A DNA stretch of 33,665 bases from Gemmatimonadota bacterium (GCA_026706345.1 JAPOYX010000129.1:1-33665), one strand, 5' to 3'; positions 8,519-16,967 are shown, numbered from the stretch's first letter. A program made the numbers and translations. Notes: generated from the sequence alone by a model not told the origin.

Positions 8519-9256
8519 TCAGCCGAAGGCCTCGGCATACTGCTGCGTACGACTGGTCATCATGCCGTAGAAACCCCGTACCTCCGGATCCGGATGGTCC
8601 CGCCACAGCCGGGCGGGAATCATGGTACAGTCGCTGAGCACGGGGCCGCCGCGATGGCCGTAGTAAACCTGAACGGTCTTGCGTTCGTGCGGTGTGATCC
8701 GTACCGTCGCGGCGTGCAGCACGGACAGGTTGAACAGTACAACCGTGCCTGCCGGACCGTGCAGGTGGACCTTGCCGCGCTGGACGAGCTGTTCCTCGGT
8801 TTCGAGTATGGGACCGTCGCAGGGTTCCGGCGATATGGAGAAGCAGTGCGTACCCTCGTGCACGTCGGTCAGGTAGAGCATCATTTGCAAATAGCCGCAC
8901 CGGTAGGGCCGGTCCGTCGCATGCGGGCGGTCCCGGTGCCAGATCTCCTCCGGATTGCCGTCGCGCGGGTCCATGTGCCTCAGGCACACTTCCCCGAGCC
9001 AGCTGGGCCCTTCGAGGATGGTCTCGATGGGGTCGATCAGGGCGGGATGGCGGATCAGGCCGTCGATCTGCGGCGAGGAGATCAGCGGATCGCAGTTCAG
9101 GGTCTGATGTCCGTGATTGGAAATGGGATGCCAGAAACAGCCCCGTTCCGATCGGTCCGCATCGTACAGTTTGTTGAATCGATTCAGTTCCTCGCCGGTA
9201 AAAACCTGGCCGAGGTTGACGTAACCATTCTGTTTGAAAAAGCCCAGATCCAGCAT
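8519..9256 (-). CDS. Phytanoyl-CoA dioxygenase (PhyH) family Fe(II)/2-oxoglutarate hydroxylase
   Basis: This 245-residue protein has the facial triad of the PhyH family: H107-x-D109 in WHRDRP and the distal H181 in LSVLHAATVR, where R186 probably binds 2-oxoglutarate. Such enzymes hydroxylate or demethylate small molecules using O2 and 2-oxoglutarate. I start it at the ATG at 9256 (MLDLGFFKQNGY), the usual PhyH beginning; the frame is open further upstream but that part has no family resemblance and overlaps the opposite promoter region. The Shine-Dalgarno is weak (GGTGAT). It is the first gene of a minus-strand row with 2-hydroxyacid dehydrogenase, sulfatase and alcohol dehydrogenase and is divergent from a Gfo/Idh/MocA oxidoreductase. 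Confidence 0.9.
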   Translation of the reverse strand: MLDLGFFKQNGYVNLGQVFTGEELNRFNKLYDADRSERGCFWHPISNHGHQTLNCDPLISSPQIDGLIRHPALIDPIETILEGPSWLGEVCLRHMDPRDGNPEEIWHRDRPHATDRPYRCGYLQMMLYLTDVHEGTHCFSISPEPCDGPILETEEQLVQRGKVHLHGPAGTVVLFNLSVLHAATVRITPHERKTVQVYYGHRGGPVLSDCTMIPARLWRDHPDPEVRGFYGMMTSRTQQYAEAFG

Positions 9257-9356
9257 GCAGGAATCACCGATCGCTAATGGTGTGTTTACTTGCAAAAGAA
9301 ATGACCATACATTGCCAGCGTCAAGAAGTTCACCGCGCGCGTCAATACAGTACTCC

Positions 9357-9404
9357 GCGATCGTCGCAGCGATCGGCGCAGTGATTGCCGTAGCGACGGT
9401 CGCC
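9357..9404. repeat. Degenerate 12-bp tandem repeat (four copies) in the divergent spacer
   Basis: Within the 205-base spacer between the PhyH and Gfo/Idh/MocA genes, four consecutive 12-mers align: GCGATCGTCGCA, GCGATCGGCGCA, GTGATTGCCGTA and GCGACGGTCGCC. Copies 1 and 2 differ at one position. They could be an operator array for a shared regulator or just slippage. The plus-strand Gfo gene has a Shine-Dalgarno at 9449-9453. A TTGACG on the minus strand near 9329-9334 is a possible -35 for the PhyH operon, but no good -10 follows. Confidence 0.6.
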
Positions 9405-9461
9405 GCGTCAAGATCCCTGCACGACGTTACTGACCCTCGCAGTCCACCAGGAGCACCGGAA

Positions 9462-10418
9462 ATGTCCGAAACCATCCTTAATGCCGCCCTGATCGGGTGC
9501 GGCGGCAGAGGTCGGGGCCACCTCGAGACCATGAAGGCCTTCGACGACTTGCGGTTCGTGGCCGTGTGCGATCCCGTGGAGGAATTGCGCGACCGGGTGG
9601 CCGCCGAAAACAACGTCCCGCGAAAGTACGAAGAAATCGGGGACATGCTGGCGAAAGAGGAGCTTGACCTGGCCGTCATCGCGACGCCGGCCCACCTGAA
9701 CGGCCGGTGCGCGCTGCCGGTGATCCAGGCCGGGGTCCACACGCTGCTCGAGAAGCCGCCCGGACTCTCCGGCGCGGAAACGGAAGGGCTCCGCGCCGCC
9801 GCCAACACGTCCAGCGCGAAGGTGCTGGTCGGCTGGAACCGGCGGTTCCATTCGTTGATCTGCAAGGCTCGCGGCCTGATCGAGGAGCGGGGTCCCATCA
9901 CCCAGATCGTGGCGGAGTTCCACAAGAGCATGACAGGCTTGCGCGATCGGGGCTTCCCGGACCACCTTCTGGACAACTTCATTTACGAGACGCCGATCCA
10001 TGCCATCGACCTGACCCGTTCCCTGGCCGGCAGTTCCCCCATCGCCGAATTCCATGCCGTCGCCCGCAGGACCAATTCGCCTTTCGTCGACGTTTACGCC
10101 GCGCTCATCCGCTTCGAGAACGGGTGCGTGGCACAGCTCACGGCCAATTTCACGACGGATGCCCGGCTGGAGCGCTACGAAATCCACGGCAGGGACTGTT
10201 CGGCCTATCTGGAAGGCGTAAGGAATGCCGTGGTGCAACGCGACGGGCAGGAAACGGTTTTCGACGAGGTGGAGTCCGGCGGCACCGCCGAACAGGCCCG
10301 CTTCCTGGTCGACTGCATCAAGGAAGACCGGCCGGTTGGACTGCCCGCGGCGGGCCTGGACGAGGCCGTCGAGACGATGAAGCTGGCCGACCGCATCCGG
10401 GCGGAGTTGCGTGACTGA
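9462..10418 (+). CDS. Gfo/Idh/MocA family oxidoreductase
   Basis: This 318-residue protein has the N-terminal Rossmann fold of the glucose-fructose oxidoreductase/inositol dehydrogenase/MocA family: GCGGRGRGH at about residues 12-20, acidic residue after the second strand (CDP), and the family EKP motif in LLEKPPG. The C-terminal alpha/beta domain follows, with FIYETPIHAIDL probably lining the active site. It would oxidise or reduce a cyclic polyol, sugar or similar hydroxylated compound with NAD(P). The ATG at 9462 has AGGAG 8 bases upstream; the frame is open to 9234, but that extension overlaps the divergent gene's start region and is not supported. It is transcribed divergently from the dioxygenase-sulfatase operon and may share its regulation and substrate. 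Confidence 0.92.
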   Translation: MSETILNAALIGCGGRGRGHLETMKAFDDLRFVAVCDPVEELRDRVAAENNVPRKYEEIGDMLAKEELDLAVIATPAHLNGRCALPVIQAGVHTLLEKPPGLSGAETEGLRAAANTSSAKVLVGWNRRFHSLICKARGLIEERGPITQIVAEFHKSMTGLRDRGFPDHLLDNFIYETPIHAIDLTRSLAGSSPIAEFHAVARRTNSPFVDVYAALIRFENGCVAQLTANFTTDARLERYEIHGRDCSAYLEGVRNAVVQRDGQETVFDEVESGGTAEQARFLVDCIKEDRPVGLPAAGLDEAVETMKLADRIRAELRD

Positions 10419-10487
10419 TCGGTGCGGAGTGGCCGACCGCATCCGGGCGGAACTGCGGGACTGAGCCGAACCGGGTCGCGCGACTGA
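10384..10487 (+). repeat. Duplicated 3' end of the Gfo/Idh/MocA gene, 23/46-bp spacing
   Basis: The last 35 bases of the gene (10384-10418, coding LADRIRAELRD and the stop) recur at 10430-10464 with three mismatches. All three are synonymous in the original frame (GAG/GAA, TTG/CTG, CGT/CGG), and the second copy also ends in TGA. A third GACTGA with following GCC lies at 10482-10487. The GACTGA starts are at 10413, 10459 and 10482, spaced 46 and 23 bases. Confidence 0.85.
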
Positions 10488-10503
10488 GCCTGCTTTCGGT
10501 TTC

Positions 10504-10532
10504 TTGACATCCGGGCGACCGCATGATAGGAT
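10504..10532 (+). promoter_or_regulatory. Sigma-70-type promoter of the penicillin-acylase-family gene
   Basis: TTGACA (10504-10509), 17-base spacer and TAGGAT (10527-10532) form a near-consensus promoter. Transcription would begin near 10539, giving a leader of about 140 bases before the ATG at 10679. Confidence 0.7.
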
Positions 10533-10678
10533 GCTAAGGGAAGGCCGGCGACGGATTCCAGGTTCATGATAGGTCGTCGGCAACTTCTCAGTTTTTAGAA
10601 ACCTCGTGACTTTCTGATCCAGTCCTGGATAGATACGCACTAAGCAACTCGGCGACGGGTAGCGGGGAGGAGCCATCC

Positions 10679-13018
10679 ATGTCGTTTCCTGAATATAAGC
10701 ACTTTATTGCCGTGCTCGTTGTAATTCCCATGTTGGCCATAGGCTGCGGCGAGGAGGTGGACACCGTGGACTCAGACGAGCGTTTGCTTTCCCTTGCCCG
10801 CGCGTCCCTCTCCCAGATCGAAGGAGAACTGGTTCTGGAAGGGCTGCAAGAGCCCGTCGAAGTAATCCGCGACCGGCACGGCATACCCCACATCTACGCG
10901 CACAATACGGATGACCTCTTCTTTGCGCAGGGCTACGTCATGGCCCAGGACCGCCTGTGGCAGATGGAGCTTTGGCGGCGGTGGCGGGAGGGCCGTCTCG
11001 CGGAGATCTTCGGACCGGAGGCCTTCGACTACGACGCCCGGACGCGGCTCATGATGTACCGGGGTCCCTTCGACGAGCGGGAGTGGACCAGCTACCACGC
11101 CGAGGGCGAGCGCATCTTCACGGCCTACGCGAACGGCGTCAACGCCTACATCGACACGCACGTGGACAATCTGCCGGTGGAGTTCAAGCTGACGGGCATC
11201 CGGCCCGGCCGGTGGACGAAGGAGACGGTGGTGCGGCGCTGGACCGGACTCTTCTTCCCGAGCGCGGGCAACGACGCCGGAGACGAGATCCGGCTGGCCC
11301 GGTCCGTGGCCGAGTTGGGGGTCGAGGAGGCGAATCGCCGCGCGGCGCCCCTGCCCTGGGATGATCTCGTGGTACCGGAGGGACTGGACGTGACCATCGT
11401 CCACGAAGATATCGTTGCCGCGATGCGGAAAGGGGAAGGTGACCCCCTGGTACCCGGCCGCCTGCCGCAACTCGAGCTCGTGGAACCGTATACGGGCCTG
11501 GTACCCCCGGACCGCCAAGCCGAGGCGCCCACGGAAGAGCAGCTGCTCGAGATCGGAAGCAACAACTGGGCCGTGAGCGGCGCCCTGTCCATCACGGGCC
11601 AGGTCATGGTCGTCAACGACCCCCACCGCCGCCTCGAGAACCCCTCGCTGCGGTACTATTCCCATCTGAACGCCCCGGGCTGGAACGTAATCGGGGCCAG
11701 CGAGCCGCCCTTCGTGGGCGTGACCGCCGGACACAACGACCGGGTCGCGTGGGGATACACCTTCGCGGGGGTCGACGTGAACGACGTGTACGTGGAGGAG
11801 CTTCACCCCGAGCAGCCCGACATGGTTCGGTGGCAGGGCGGATGGGAGCCCCTGCGGGTCATCACCGAGGAGATCCCGGTAAAGGGCGAAGAGCCCCGGG
11901 AAGTCGTGCTGAAGTACAGCCGCCACGGTCCCGTGTTTTATGAAGATCCGGAGAACGGGGTGGTCTATGCCGTGCGTTCCATCACCCACGAGCCGGGCAC
12001 CGCGCCATACCTGGGGTGCTTCCGCATGGCCCAGGCCGAGAGCGCCGAGGACTTTTTCGAGCGGGCCATGTTCTGGAAGGTGCCGACGCACAACCTGGTT
12101 TTCGGCGACGTGGAGGGCAACATCGCCTTCCAGGTATCGGCCCTTACGCCGGACCGCGAAAGCTGGAACGGCCGGCTGCCGGTCCCTGGCGACGGGCGGT
12201 ATGAATGGCAGGGTTTCAGAGAAGACCTGCCCCGGGAGTACAATCCCCAGCGCGGCTGGGTCGGTACGGCCAATAACGACTCGCACCCTCCGGACTACAC
12301 GGGACGCCCGGTCATGTTCCTCTCCTCGAGAGGCGTCGAGTACTCCCGCATCGAGCGCATGAAGCAGCTGTTGCGGGCCAACCGGAAATACTCCATCGAC
12401 GACCACAAGCGCATCCAGTTGGATGCCTATTCGTTGCGGGCCGAGGCCGATATTCCCTCGTTTCAGGGCTGGACGTCGGACGATGCGGAAGTCGAACGGG
12501 CCCGTGCGCTCGTAGCCGACTGGAACGGCGTCTTGAACCGCGACAGCGCCGGCGCGGCGGTCTGGTACCGCTGGCGGGGCGAGGCCGAATCCGCCGCCTA
12601 CGACCCTGAGACACCCGAAGACGAACGCCAGTCCCTCGTGGAAGCCGGACTGCGCAGGACCGTGGACCGGCTGAAATCGGAACTGGGCGGGGACTGGGGT
12701 GAGTGGCGGTACGGTCGGCTGCAGAAAAGCCCCTTCACCCACCTCCTGTCCGATGCCTTCTCCCTGCCGGCCGTGGAGCGTTCAGGCGGCTTCGGCACCA
12801 TCGCCGCCACGTCGGTGAGCTTCCGGCACATCCTGGATACGGAAGACTGGGACCGGTCGGTCTTCATCATCACGCCGGGCCAGTCGGGCCAACCGGAAAG
12901 CCCCTACTACGGCAGCCTGCTGGAGACCTGGGGGAACGACGAATACCTCCAGCTGGCGTTCAGCCGGGAGGCGGTGGAGGAACTCGCGGGGCACCGGCTC
13001 ACCCTGTCTCCACGTTGA
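10679..13018 (+). CDS. Penicillin acylase family (S45) lipoprotein
   Basis: This 779-residue protein is an N-terminal-nucleophile hydrolase of the penicillin/acyl-homoserine-lactone acylase family. The precursor has an N-terminal hydrophobic segment ending in LAIGC, a lipobox, so it is probably anchored in the outer or inner membrane facing the periplasm. Residues about 60-120 show the alpha-chain pattern VIRDRHGIPHIYA and GYVMAQDRLWQMEL. The predicted autocleavage site is G293/S294 in IGSNNWAVSG, where S294 becomes the free N-terminal nucleophile of the beta chain. Known family members cleave amide bonds of acylated amines or lactones; the substrate here is unknown. Start and Shine-Dalgarno (GGGGAGGA at 10664-10671) are clear. 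It is monocistronic or co-transcribed with the downstream aldo/keto reductase (56-base gap). Confidence 0.93.
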   Translation: MSFPEYKHFIAVLVVIPMLAIGCGEEVDTVDSDERLLSLARASLSQIEGELVLEGLQEPVEVIRDRHGIPHIYAHNTDDLFFAQGYVMAQDRLWQMELWRRWREGRLAEIFGPEAFDYDARTRLMMYRGPFDEREWTSYHAEGERIFTAYANGVNAYIDTHVDNLPVEFKLTGIRPGRWTKETVVRRWTGLFFPSAGNDAGDEIRLARSVAELGVEEANRRAAPLPWDDLVVPEGLDVTIVHEDIVAAMRKGEGDPLVPGRLPQLELVEPYTGLVPPDRQAEAPTEEQLLEIGSNNWAVSGALSITGQVMVVNDPHRRLENPSLRYYSHLNAPGWNVIGASEPPFVGVTAGHNDRVAWGYTFAGVDVNDVYVEELHPEQPDMVRWQGGWEPLRVITEEIPVKGEEPREVVLKYSRHGPVFYEDPENGVVYAVRSITHEPGTAPYLGCFRMAQAESAEDFFERAMFWKVPTHNLVFGDVEGNIAFQVSALTPDRESWNGRLPVPGDGRYEWQGFREDLPREYNPQRGWVGTANNDSHPPDYTGRPVMFLSSRGVEYSRIERMKQLLRANRKYSIDDHKRIQLDAYSLRAEADIPSFQGWTSDDAEVERARALVADWNGVLNRDSAGAAVWYRWRGEAESAAYDPETPEDERQSLVEAGLRRTVDRLKSELGGDWGEWRYGRLQKSPFTHLLSDAFSLPAVERSGGFGTIAATSVSFRHILDTEDWDRSVFIITPGQSGQPESPYYGSLLETWGNDEYLQLAFSREAVEELAGHRLTLSPR

Positions 13019-13074
13019 GCGGCGAGGACGATCGGCCGATATTGAAACTTTGTTGCCGAAGGGACGTTAGCTGA

Positions 13075-14048
13075 GTGGAGTACCGCGTACTGGGGAATAC
13101 CGGGATCGAGGTCTCGTCTGTCGGTCTCGGCTGCTGGCCCATGGCGGGAATGGCCGGGGGAGCGAACTGGTCGGGTATCGACGACGAGGAGTCCATCGCC
13201 ACCATTCAGCACGCGGAGTCCCTCGGCATCAATCTGCTCGACACGGCCAACGGGTACGGCGCCGGCCACAGCGAACGGATCATCGGCCGGGCGCTCCGCG
13301 GCAGGCGGGACCGTTACGTACTTGCGACCAAGGTCGCGCCCCGATCCGACGATCCTGACGAGCCTGTTAAGCAGTACATCGCCCGGAACTGCGAGGGCAG
13401 CCTGGAACGGCTGCAGACCGACTGTATCGACATCTACCAGTTGCACGGCGAACCGGACGAGGCCGACATGCCGGCGATCGTGGAGGCGTTGACCCGGCTG
13501 GTGGAAGAAGGCAAGATACGCTGTTTCGGCATCTCGACCTATGAAACGGAGGTCATGGAGGCCCTGATGGCGCTGGGGAACCTCGCGATGGCCCAGATCG
13601 GCTACAGCATCGTAAACCCGGTGGGCAAGCAGGGACTGCAGTTCGCGGAAGCGCATAACCTGGGTACGCTTATACGCGTGCCCCTGGCCCAGGGCGCCCT
13701 CACGGGGAAGTACTTCGATTCGCTGTCCCGGCTTCCCGGCTCGACACGAAAGACCGTCGCCACGAACGGTTCGACAATCCCGGGATACGGTCCGCGCTGA
13801 AGAAGTTGTCCGAATTGTCCTTCCTGGCCGAGGGCGGGAAACGTACCATGGTGCAGGCGGCGCTCCGGTTCGTGCTGGACACGCCGGGAGTGACTTCCGT
13901 GATACCCGGCGCGAAGGACCGCGCGCAGCTGGAAGAGAACGCGGGTGCCGACCGCGTGCCCCCGTTGACCGGCGACGAACGGTCGCGGGCCCTGACCATC
14001 GGTGGGGAGGCGAACTGGCCGATTCCGCCCTATACGAAGTGGACGTAA
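13075..14048 (+). pseudogene. Aldo/keto reductase interrupted by a frameshift near 13740
   Basis: Two adjacent frames make one aldo/keto reductase. From a GTG at 13075 (AAGGGA about 10 bases upstream) the frame encodes the N-terminal barrel: strand GNTGIEVSSVGLGCW, the catalytic pair D56 and Y61 in DTANGYG, K in LATKVAPR and H in YQLHGEPDE. It then runs into a stop at 13798-13800. The missing C-terminal part continues in the -1 frame from about 13743 (HERFDNPGIRSALKK, then AALRFVLDTPGVTSVIPGAK) to 14048. Joined, the protein would be about 324 residues, normal for the family. One base appears lost around 13735-13743, in GGCTCGACACG. Either the gene is broken or this is an assembly error; conservation after the break suggests the damage is recent or artefactual. 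It would be an NADPH-dependent carbonyl reductase. Confidence 0.88.
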
Positions 14049-14109
14049 TCAGCGCAACTATTTTGCTGTAATGGTGTATTCTTGAACTTGAAGTAATCGG
14101 AGGAAATTA

Positions 14110-14577
14110 ATGCAGCGTTTGATGTTATGCCTTGTTTTAGTATACAGCGCCGGATGCGGCCGGGTGTTCCTGGGAGAAACGCAGAACGTGGAGATCAACG
14201 TGACGCCCGCCGACGCCCGGATCAAGATTCCGGATCGCATCGACCGGGAAACGAATCCCTTCACGATCGAATTGCCGCGCAACGAATCCCACCTGGTGGA
14301 GATCTCCAAGCCGGGCTACGAGACGAAGTGGATCGTCCTGCAAAAAACCAAGCTGCCCTCGGTGATCATCGCCGATATTCTGCTCACCCTAGGCATAGGT
14401 CTGTTCATCGACATTTACTGGGGAACCTGGGAAGGTCTCAAACCGTCGAGGTTGGACGTGACGCTGGAACCGGCCAGCGCGGACGGCGGTCCCGTCAAGG
14501 TCCCGCTCTTCCTTGCGGATTCCACCCTGGAAGTGCGTGACGGAACCGTCCGGATAAGGGTGCATGCCCTTAAGTGA
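14110..14577 (+). CDS. Small PEGA-like lipoprotein
   Basis: This 155-residue protein begins with a short hydrophobic signal ending YSAGC, a plausible lipobox with C16 lipidated. Residues about 27-70 resemble a PEGA repeat: VEINVTPADARIKIPD, then VEISKPGYETK. A hydrophobic stretch (IIADILLTLGIGLFIDIYWG) around residues 82-102 may be a membrane hairpin, as in other PEGA lipoproteins of this kind. The Shine-Dalgarno GGAGG at 14099-14103 supports the ATG at 14110. It lies 61 bases after the aldo/keto reductase and converges on the RibD-C gene. Function is unknown; PEGA domains are thought to bind cell-surface or envelope components. Confidence 0.72.
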   Translation: MQRLMLCLVLVYSAGCGRVFLGETQNVEINVTPADARIKIPDRIDRETNPFTIELPRNESHLVEISKPGYETKWIVLQKTKLPSVIIADILLTLGIGLFIDIYWGTWEGLKPSRLDVTLEPASADGGPVKVPLFLADSTLEVRDGTVRIRVHALK

Positions 14578-14631
14578 AGCTGAGCCCGTCCGACACGGTC
14601 ACATCCGGGCATGGACATGGAGCCCTGACCG

Positions 14632-15327
14632 CTACGATCTCGAGCGGACCACCCGGTATCTCAGAAAGAGCTCCTGTCCGACCCGCCGGGATTCCACCTG
14701 CCTGAGTCTACGGAAACGGTCGGCCGTGAAACCCGTACCATCCGCCGCCGTCGGCGCCTTTCGTCCGCCAATCACGACCGGGCAAAGCGTCAGGTAGACC
14801 TCGTCCACCAGCCCGGCTTCCCAGAAGGCCATGTTGACCTCGCCCCCGCCTTCCACGAGCAGGCGCGATATGCCCCGGTCGGACAGCAACCGGCAGAGTT
14901 CGACGAGATCCACGGAGATCCGGCCTGCCCGGACGACCTCCGCCTTCTCCTGAAAGGGCAGGATCCGTTCATCGGGTGTTTGATCCGTGGTCGCGATGAT
15001 CCGTTCGACCTGGTCGTCCTTCCAGTACCTGCCTTCAGAGGGCAGCCGCATGGAACGGGACAGGACGATCGAGAGGGGATGGGGGGATTTGCCCGCGCGT
15101 ATGCGTTCATCCCGCCGTTTTGCCGTCTGGACCCTGACGGGCGGATCTTCCGCACGGAGCGTACCGGCGCCGATGAGCACGGCATCGACGTCCGCCCTGA
15201 TCTCGTCCATCAGCCTGCGGTCTATTCTACTCGTGAATCCGACAGGATCGCGGTTCTCCGTGGAGATCTTGCCATCCAGGCTCAGGGCGTAATTCAGCAG
15301 GATATATGGGCGTCGATCCGGGTTCAT
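14632..15327 (-). CDS. RibD C-terminal domain (dihydrofolate-reductase-like) reductase
   Basis: This 231-residue protein is a stand-alone RibD-C fold. It has the N-terminal signature YILLNYALSLDGKIS, DAVLIGAGTLRAEDP, and the C-terminal LLVEGGGEVNMAFWEAGLVDE. In the riboflavin pathway such enzymes reduce the ribosylamino-pyrimidine phosphate with NADPH; the fused deaminase half of bacterial RibD is missing. It therefore resembles fungal or archaeal RIB7-type reductases or a general RibD-C oxidoreductase. The ATG has GCGGAAG about 9 bases upstream. It is alone on the minus strand and divergent from the STAS gene across a 295-base spacer, where I see only the STAS promoter and a long leader. Confidence 0.87.
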   Translation of the reverse strand: MNPDRRPYILLNYALSLDGKISTENRDPVGFTSRIDRRLMDEIRADVDAVLIGAGTLRAEDPPVRVQTAKRRDERIRAGKSPHPLSIVLSRSMRLPSEGRYWKDDQVERIIATTDQTPDERILPFQEKAEVVRAGRISVDLVELCRLLSDRGISRLLVEGGGEVNMAFWEAGLVDEVYLTLCPVVIGGRKAPTAADGTGFTADRFRRLRQVESRRVGQELFLRYRVVRSRS

Positions 15328-15379
15328 CAGCAGTACTTCCGCTCTCGTTCGGTTTCGGGGCTCAGCCCTTAAAATCGTC

Positions 15380-15408
15380 TTGACATGTAATCTGAACCAG
15401 TATATTAT
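15380..15408 (+). promoter_or_regulatory. Sigma-70-type promoter of the first STAS gene
   Basis: TTGACA (15380-15385), 17-base spacer and TATTAT (15403-15408), one base off the -10 consensus. The predicted leader is about 208 bases (15415-15622), long for a 113-residue protein; no obvious gene or strong terminator lies in it. Confidence 0.75.
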
Positions 15409-15622
15409 GCAAAGCGAAATTCATCAAGAGACAAAGACCGGATTCATCCCTTGAGATGGCATCCGGCAGAAGAAAGCGTCGCCGCAGCCGGTTTAAGTGT
15501 TCATTCCAGACTTGCGAGACGGCCATTCAACGTCAGTATCCCGCCACGTCAAGGTATACCGTTCCTGATCCGGTGGACTCGGCCGATATCCGGTCCAGCC
15601 CACTTGAGAGAGGCAGGATTTA

Positions 15623-15964
15623 GTGAAAGTAAGAGAAATCAAGCACGGGGACGTCACGGTGCTGGAATTGAGCGGCCGCATGGCCGAAGGACGGGATACC
15701 GACGCCCTGAGCGAACGCATCAACAGGCTGGCCGACAACGGTTCCAGGAAGATCATCTTCGATCTGAGCAAGGTATACTGGATCGACAGTTCAGGCCTGG
15801 GCCTACTCATTCGTGCGTATACCCGCATGCAGAAGGTCGGCGGCGATCTGAAACTCGCGCGCGTGAACCGCAGCGTCAGCAGCCTCCTGCAGATGACCAA
15901 GCTGACCACCGTGTTCGCCGTCCACGATTCACTGGAAGGCGCCATCGAAGCCTTCGGAACCTGA
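15623..15964 (+). CDS. STAS-domain anti-sigma factor antagonist (SpoIIAA/RsbV-like)
   Basis: This 113-residue single-domain protein has the STAS fold: VTVLELSGRM, then IIFDLSKVYWIDSSGLGLL and a C-terminal helix. In the conserved DSSG motif (D55-S56-S57-G58), S57 corresponds to the serine phosphorylated in SpoIIAA. Family members bind and release anti-sigma kinases according to phosphorylation. The GTG start at 15623 follows AGGCAGGA. The predicted kinase partner is not in this window, and the downstream methyltransferase starts 22 bases later. A second STAS gene of exactly the same length lies at 24375-24716. Confidence 0.9.
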   Translation: MKVREIKHGDVTVLELSGRMAEGRDTDALSERINRLADNGSRKIIFDLSKVYWIDSSGLGLLIRAYTRMQKVGGDLKLARVNRSVSSLLQMTKLTTVFAVHDSLEGAIEAFGT

Positions 15965-15986
15965 ACCGGGCAAACTGATACCTGTC

Positions 15987-16880
15987 ATGGCTGATCAGCA
16001 CCCCGGCCGGGTCCAGGTCCATGGAAGCCGAACCGCCGAACTCGTGGCGGTAAGCCGCGCCCGGCACCTCCTCCGGCACGAACCTCCCTACATCTTCCAC
16101 GATCCCTACGCGTTCCGTTTCCTGAGCAGGCGGTGGCAACGGATCCTCGGATCCAGGTTGCGCGACGCTTTCGTCTCCAGGATCGTGCTGCGAAGGCTCA
16201 TGCCGATCACCACCCAACCACTGACACGGGCCCGTTTTACCGAAGACTGCCTGCTGGCGGCGATCGAAAACGGCGTGGACCAGTACGTCATACTCGGTTC
16301 CGGCTACGATACGTTCGCCCTGCGCCATCCGCAACTCGACGTGACCATCTACGAAATCGATCTCGCGTCCACAATCGCCCTGAAACGGGACCGGGCCGGG
16401 ACGGCCGGACTGGCGTTGCCCGACAGCCTGCGATTAATCCCCATCGACTTTGAAAAAGACGACCTCGCAGAAAGACTGACCGCACATGGATTCGACCCTG
16501 GGAAACGGTCCTTCTTCAACTGGCTGGGCGTGACGTACTACCTGTCCCGGGATGCGATTCAAGACACGCTGAATCAAGTGGCCGGGATAACCAGTCCCGG
16601 TTCGGAGATCGTCTTCGACTACCTCGCCGAAACGAACAGCATTCCGGAGGAAGAACGCCCCCTGGCCATACGCATGAAGAACTATGTAGGCAAGTTGGGG
16701 GAACCCATGATCACGTCTTTCGACCCGGCCAGGGTGGAAACCGATTTCAACGCCCGTGGAAACTGGGACATCGTCCGCAACGATTCGCCGGCCGACCAGC
16801 AGAGACGGTACGTAGACGGACGCAGCGACGTGTACGCTCTGCCGCCCCTGTTCTGGTGCCTGCACCTGAGCAGGAAATGA
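15987..16880 (+). CDS. Class I SAM-dependent methyltransferase (LCM/PPM family)
   Basis: This 297-residue protein belongs to the leucine-carboxyl-methyltransferase-like family (PF04072 type). Visible marks are RARFTEDCLLAAIENG, the AdoMet motif I VILGSGYDTFALR, the acidic ribose-binding residue in IYEIDL, and FFNWLGVTYYLS after the fourth strand. Family members methylate carboxyl or hydroxyl groups of small molecules or polyketides; the target here is unknown. No clear Shine-Dalgarno precedes the ATG at 15987, only 22 bases behind the STAS stop, so translation may be coupled. An AATGAT/ATCATT hairpin at 16876-16900 overlaps the stop and could be a weak terminator. Confidence 0.87.
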   Translation: MADQHPGRVQVHGSRTAELVAVSRARHLLRHEPPYIFHDPYAFRFLSRRWQRILGSRLRDAFVSRIVLRRLMPITTQPLTRARFTEDCLLAAIENGVDQYVILGSGYDTFALRHPQLDVTIYEIDLASTIALKRDRAGTAGLALPDSLRLIPIDFEKDDLAERLTAHGFDPGKRSFFNWLGVTYYLSRDAIQDTLNQVAGITSPGSEIVFDYLAETNSIPEEERPLAIRMKNYVGKLGEPMITSFDPARVETDFNARGNWDIVRNDSPADQQRRYVDGRSDVYALPPLFWCLHLSRK

Positions 16881-16938
16881 TGACCTGATCCGGGATCATT
16901 ATGAACTTTTGTAACGCAAGCATAAATCCTTAAATTCC

Positions 16939-16967
16939 TTGACATAATGGGAATTCTTACATATACT
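16939..16967 (+). promoter_or_regulatory. Sigma-70-type promoter of the TonB-dependent receptor
   Basis: TTGACA (16939-16944), 17-base spacer and TATACT (16962-16967). The spacer between the methyltransferase and receptor is AT-rich. The predicted leader is about 65 bases with AGGGGGA just before the ATG at 17039. No Fur-box-like palindrome was recognised. Confidence 0.75.

Noticed and set aside
9234-9461. An N-terminal extension of the Gfo/Idh/MocA protein containing an alanine/valine-rich hydrophobic stretch
   Set aside because: The stretch is produced by the 12-bp repeat; family proteins start at the Rossmann fold, and AGGAG precedes the ATG at 9462.
13798-13800. A second selenocysteine UGA in the aldo/keto reductase
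   Set aside because: The reading frame changes before that stop; the conserved continuation is in another frame, so it is a frameshift, not recoding.
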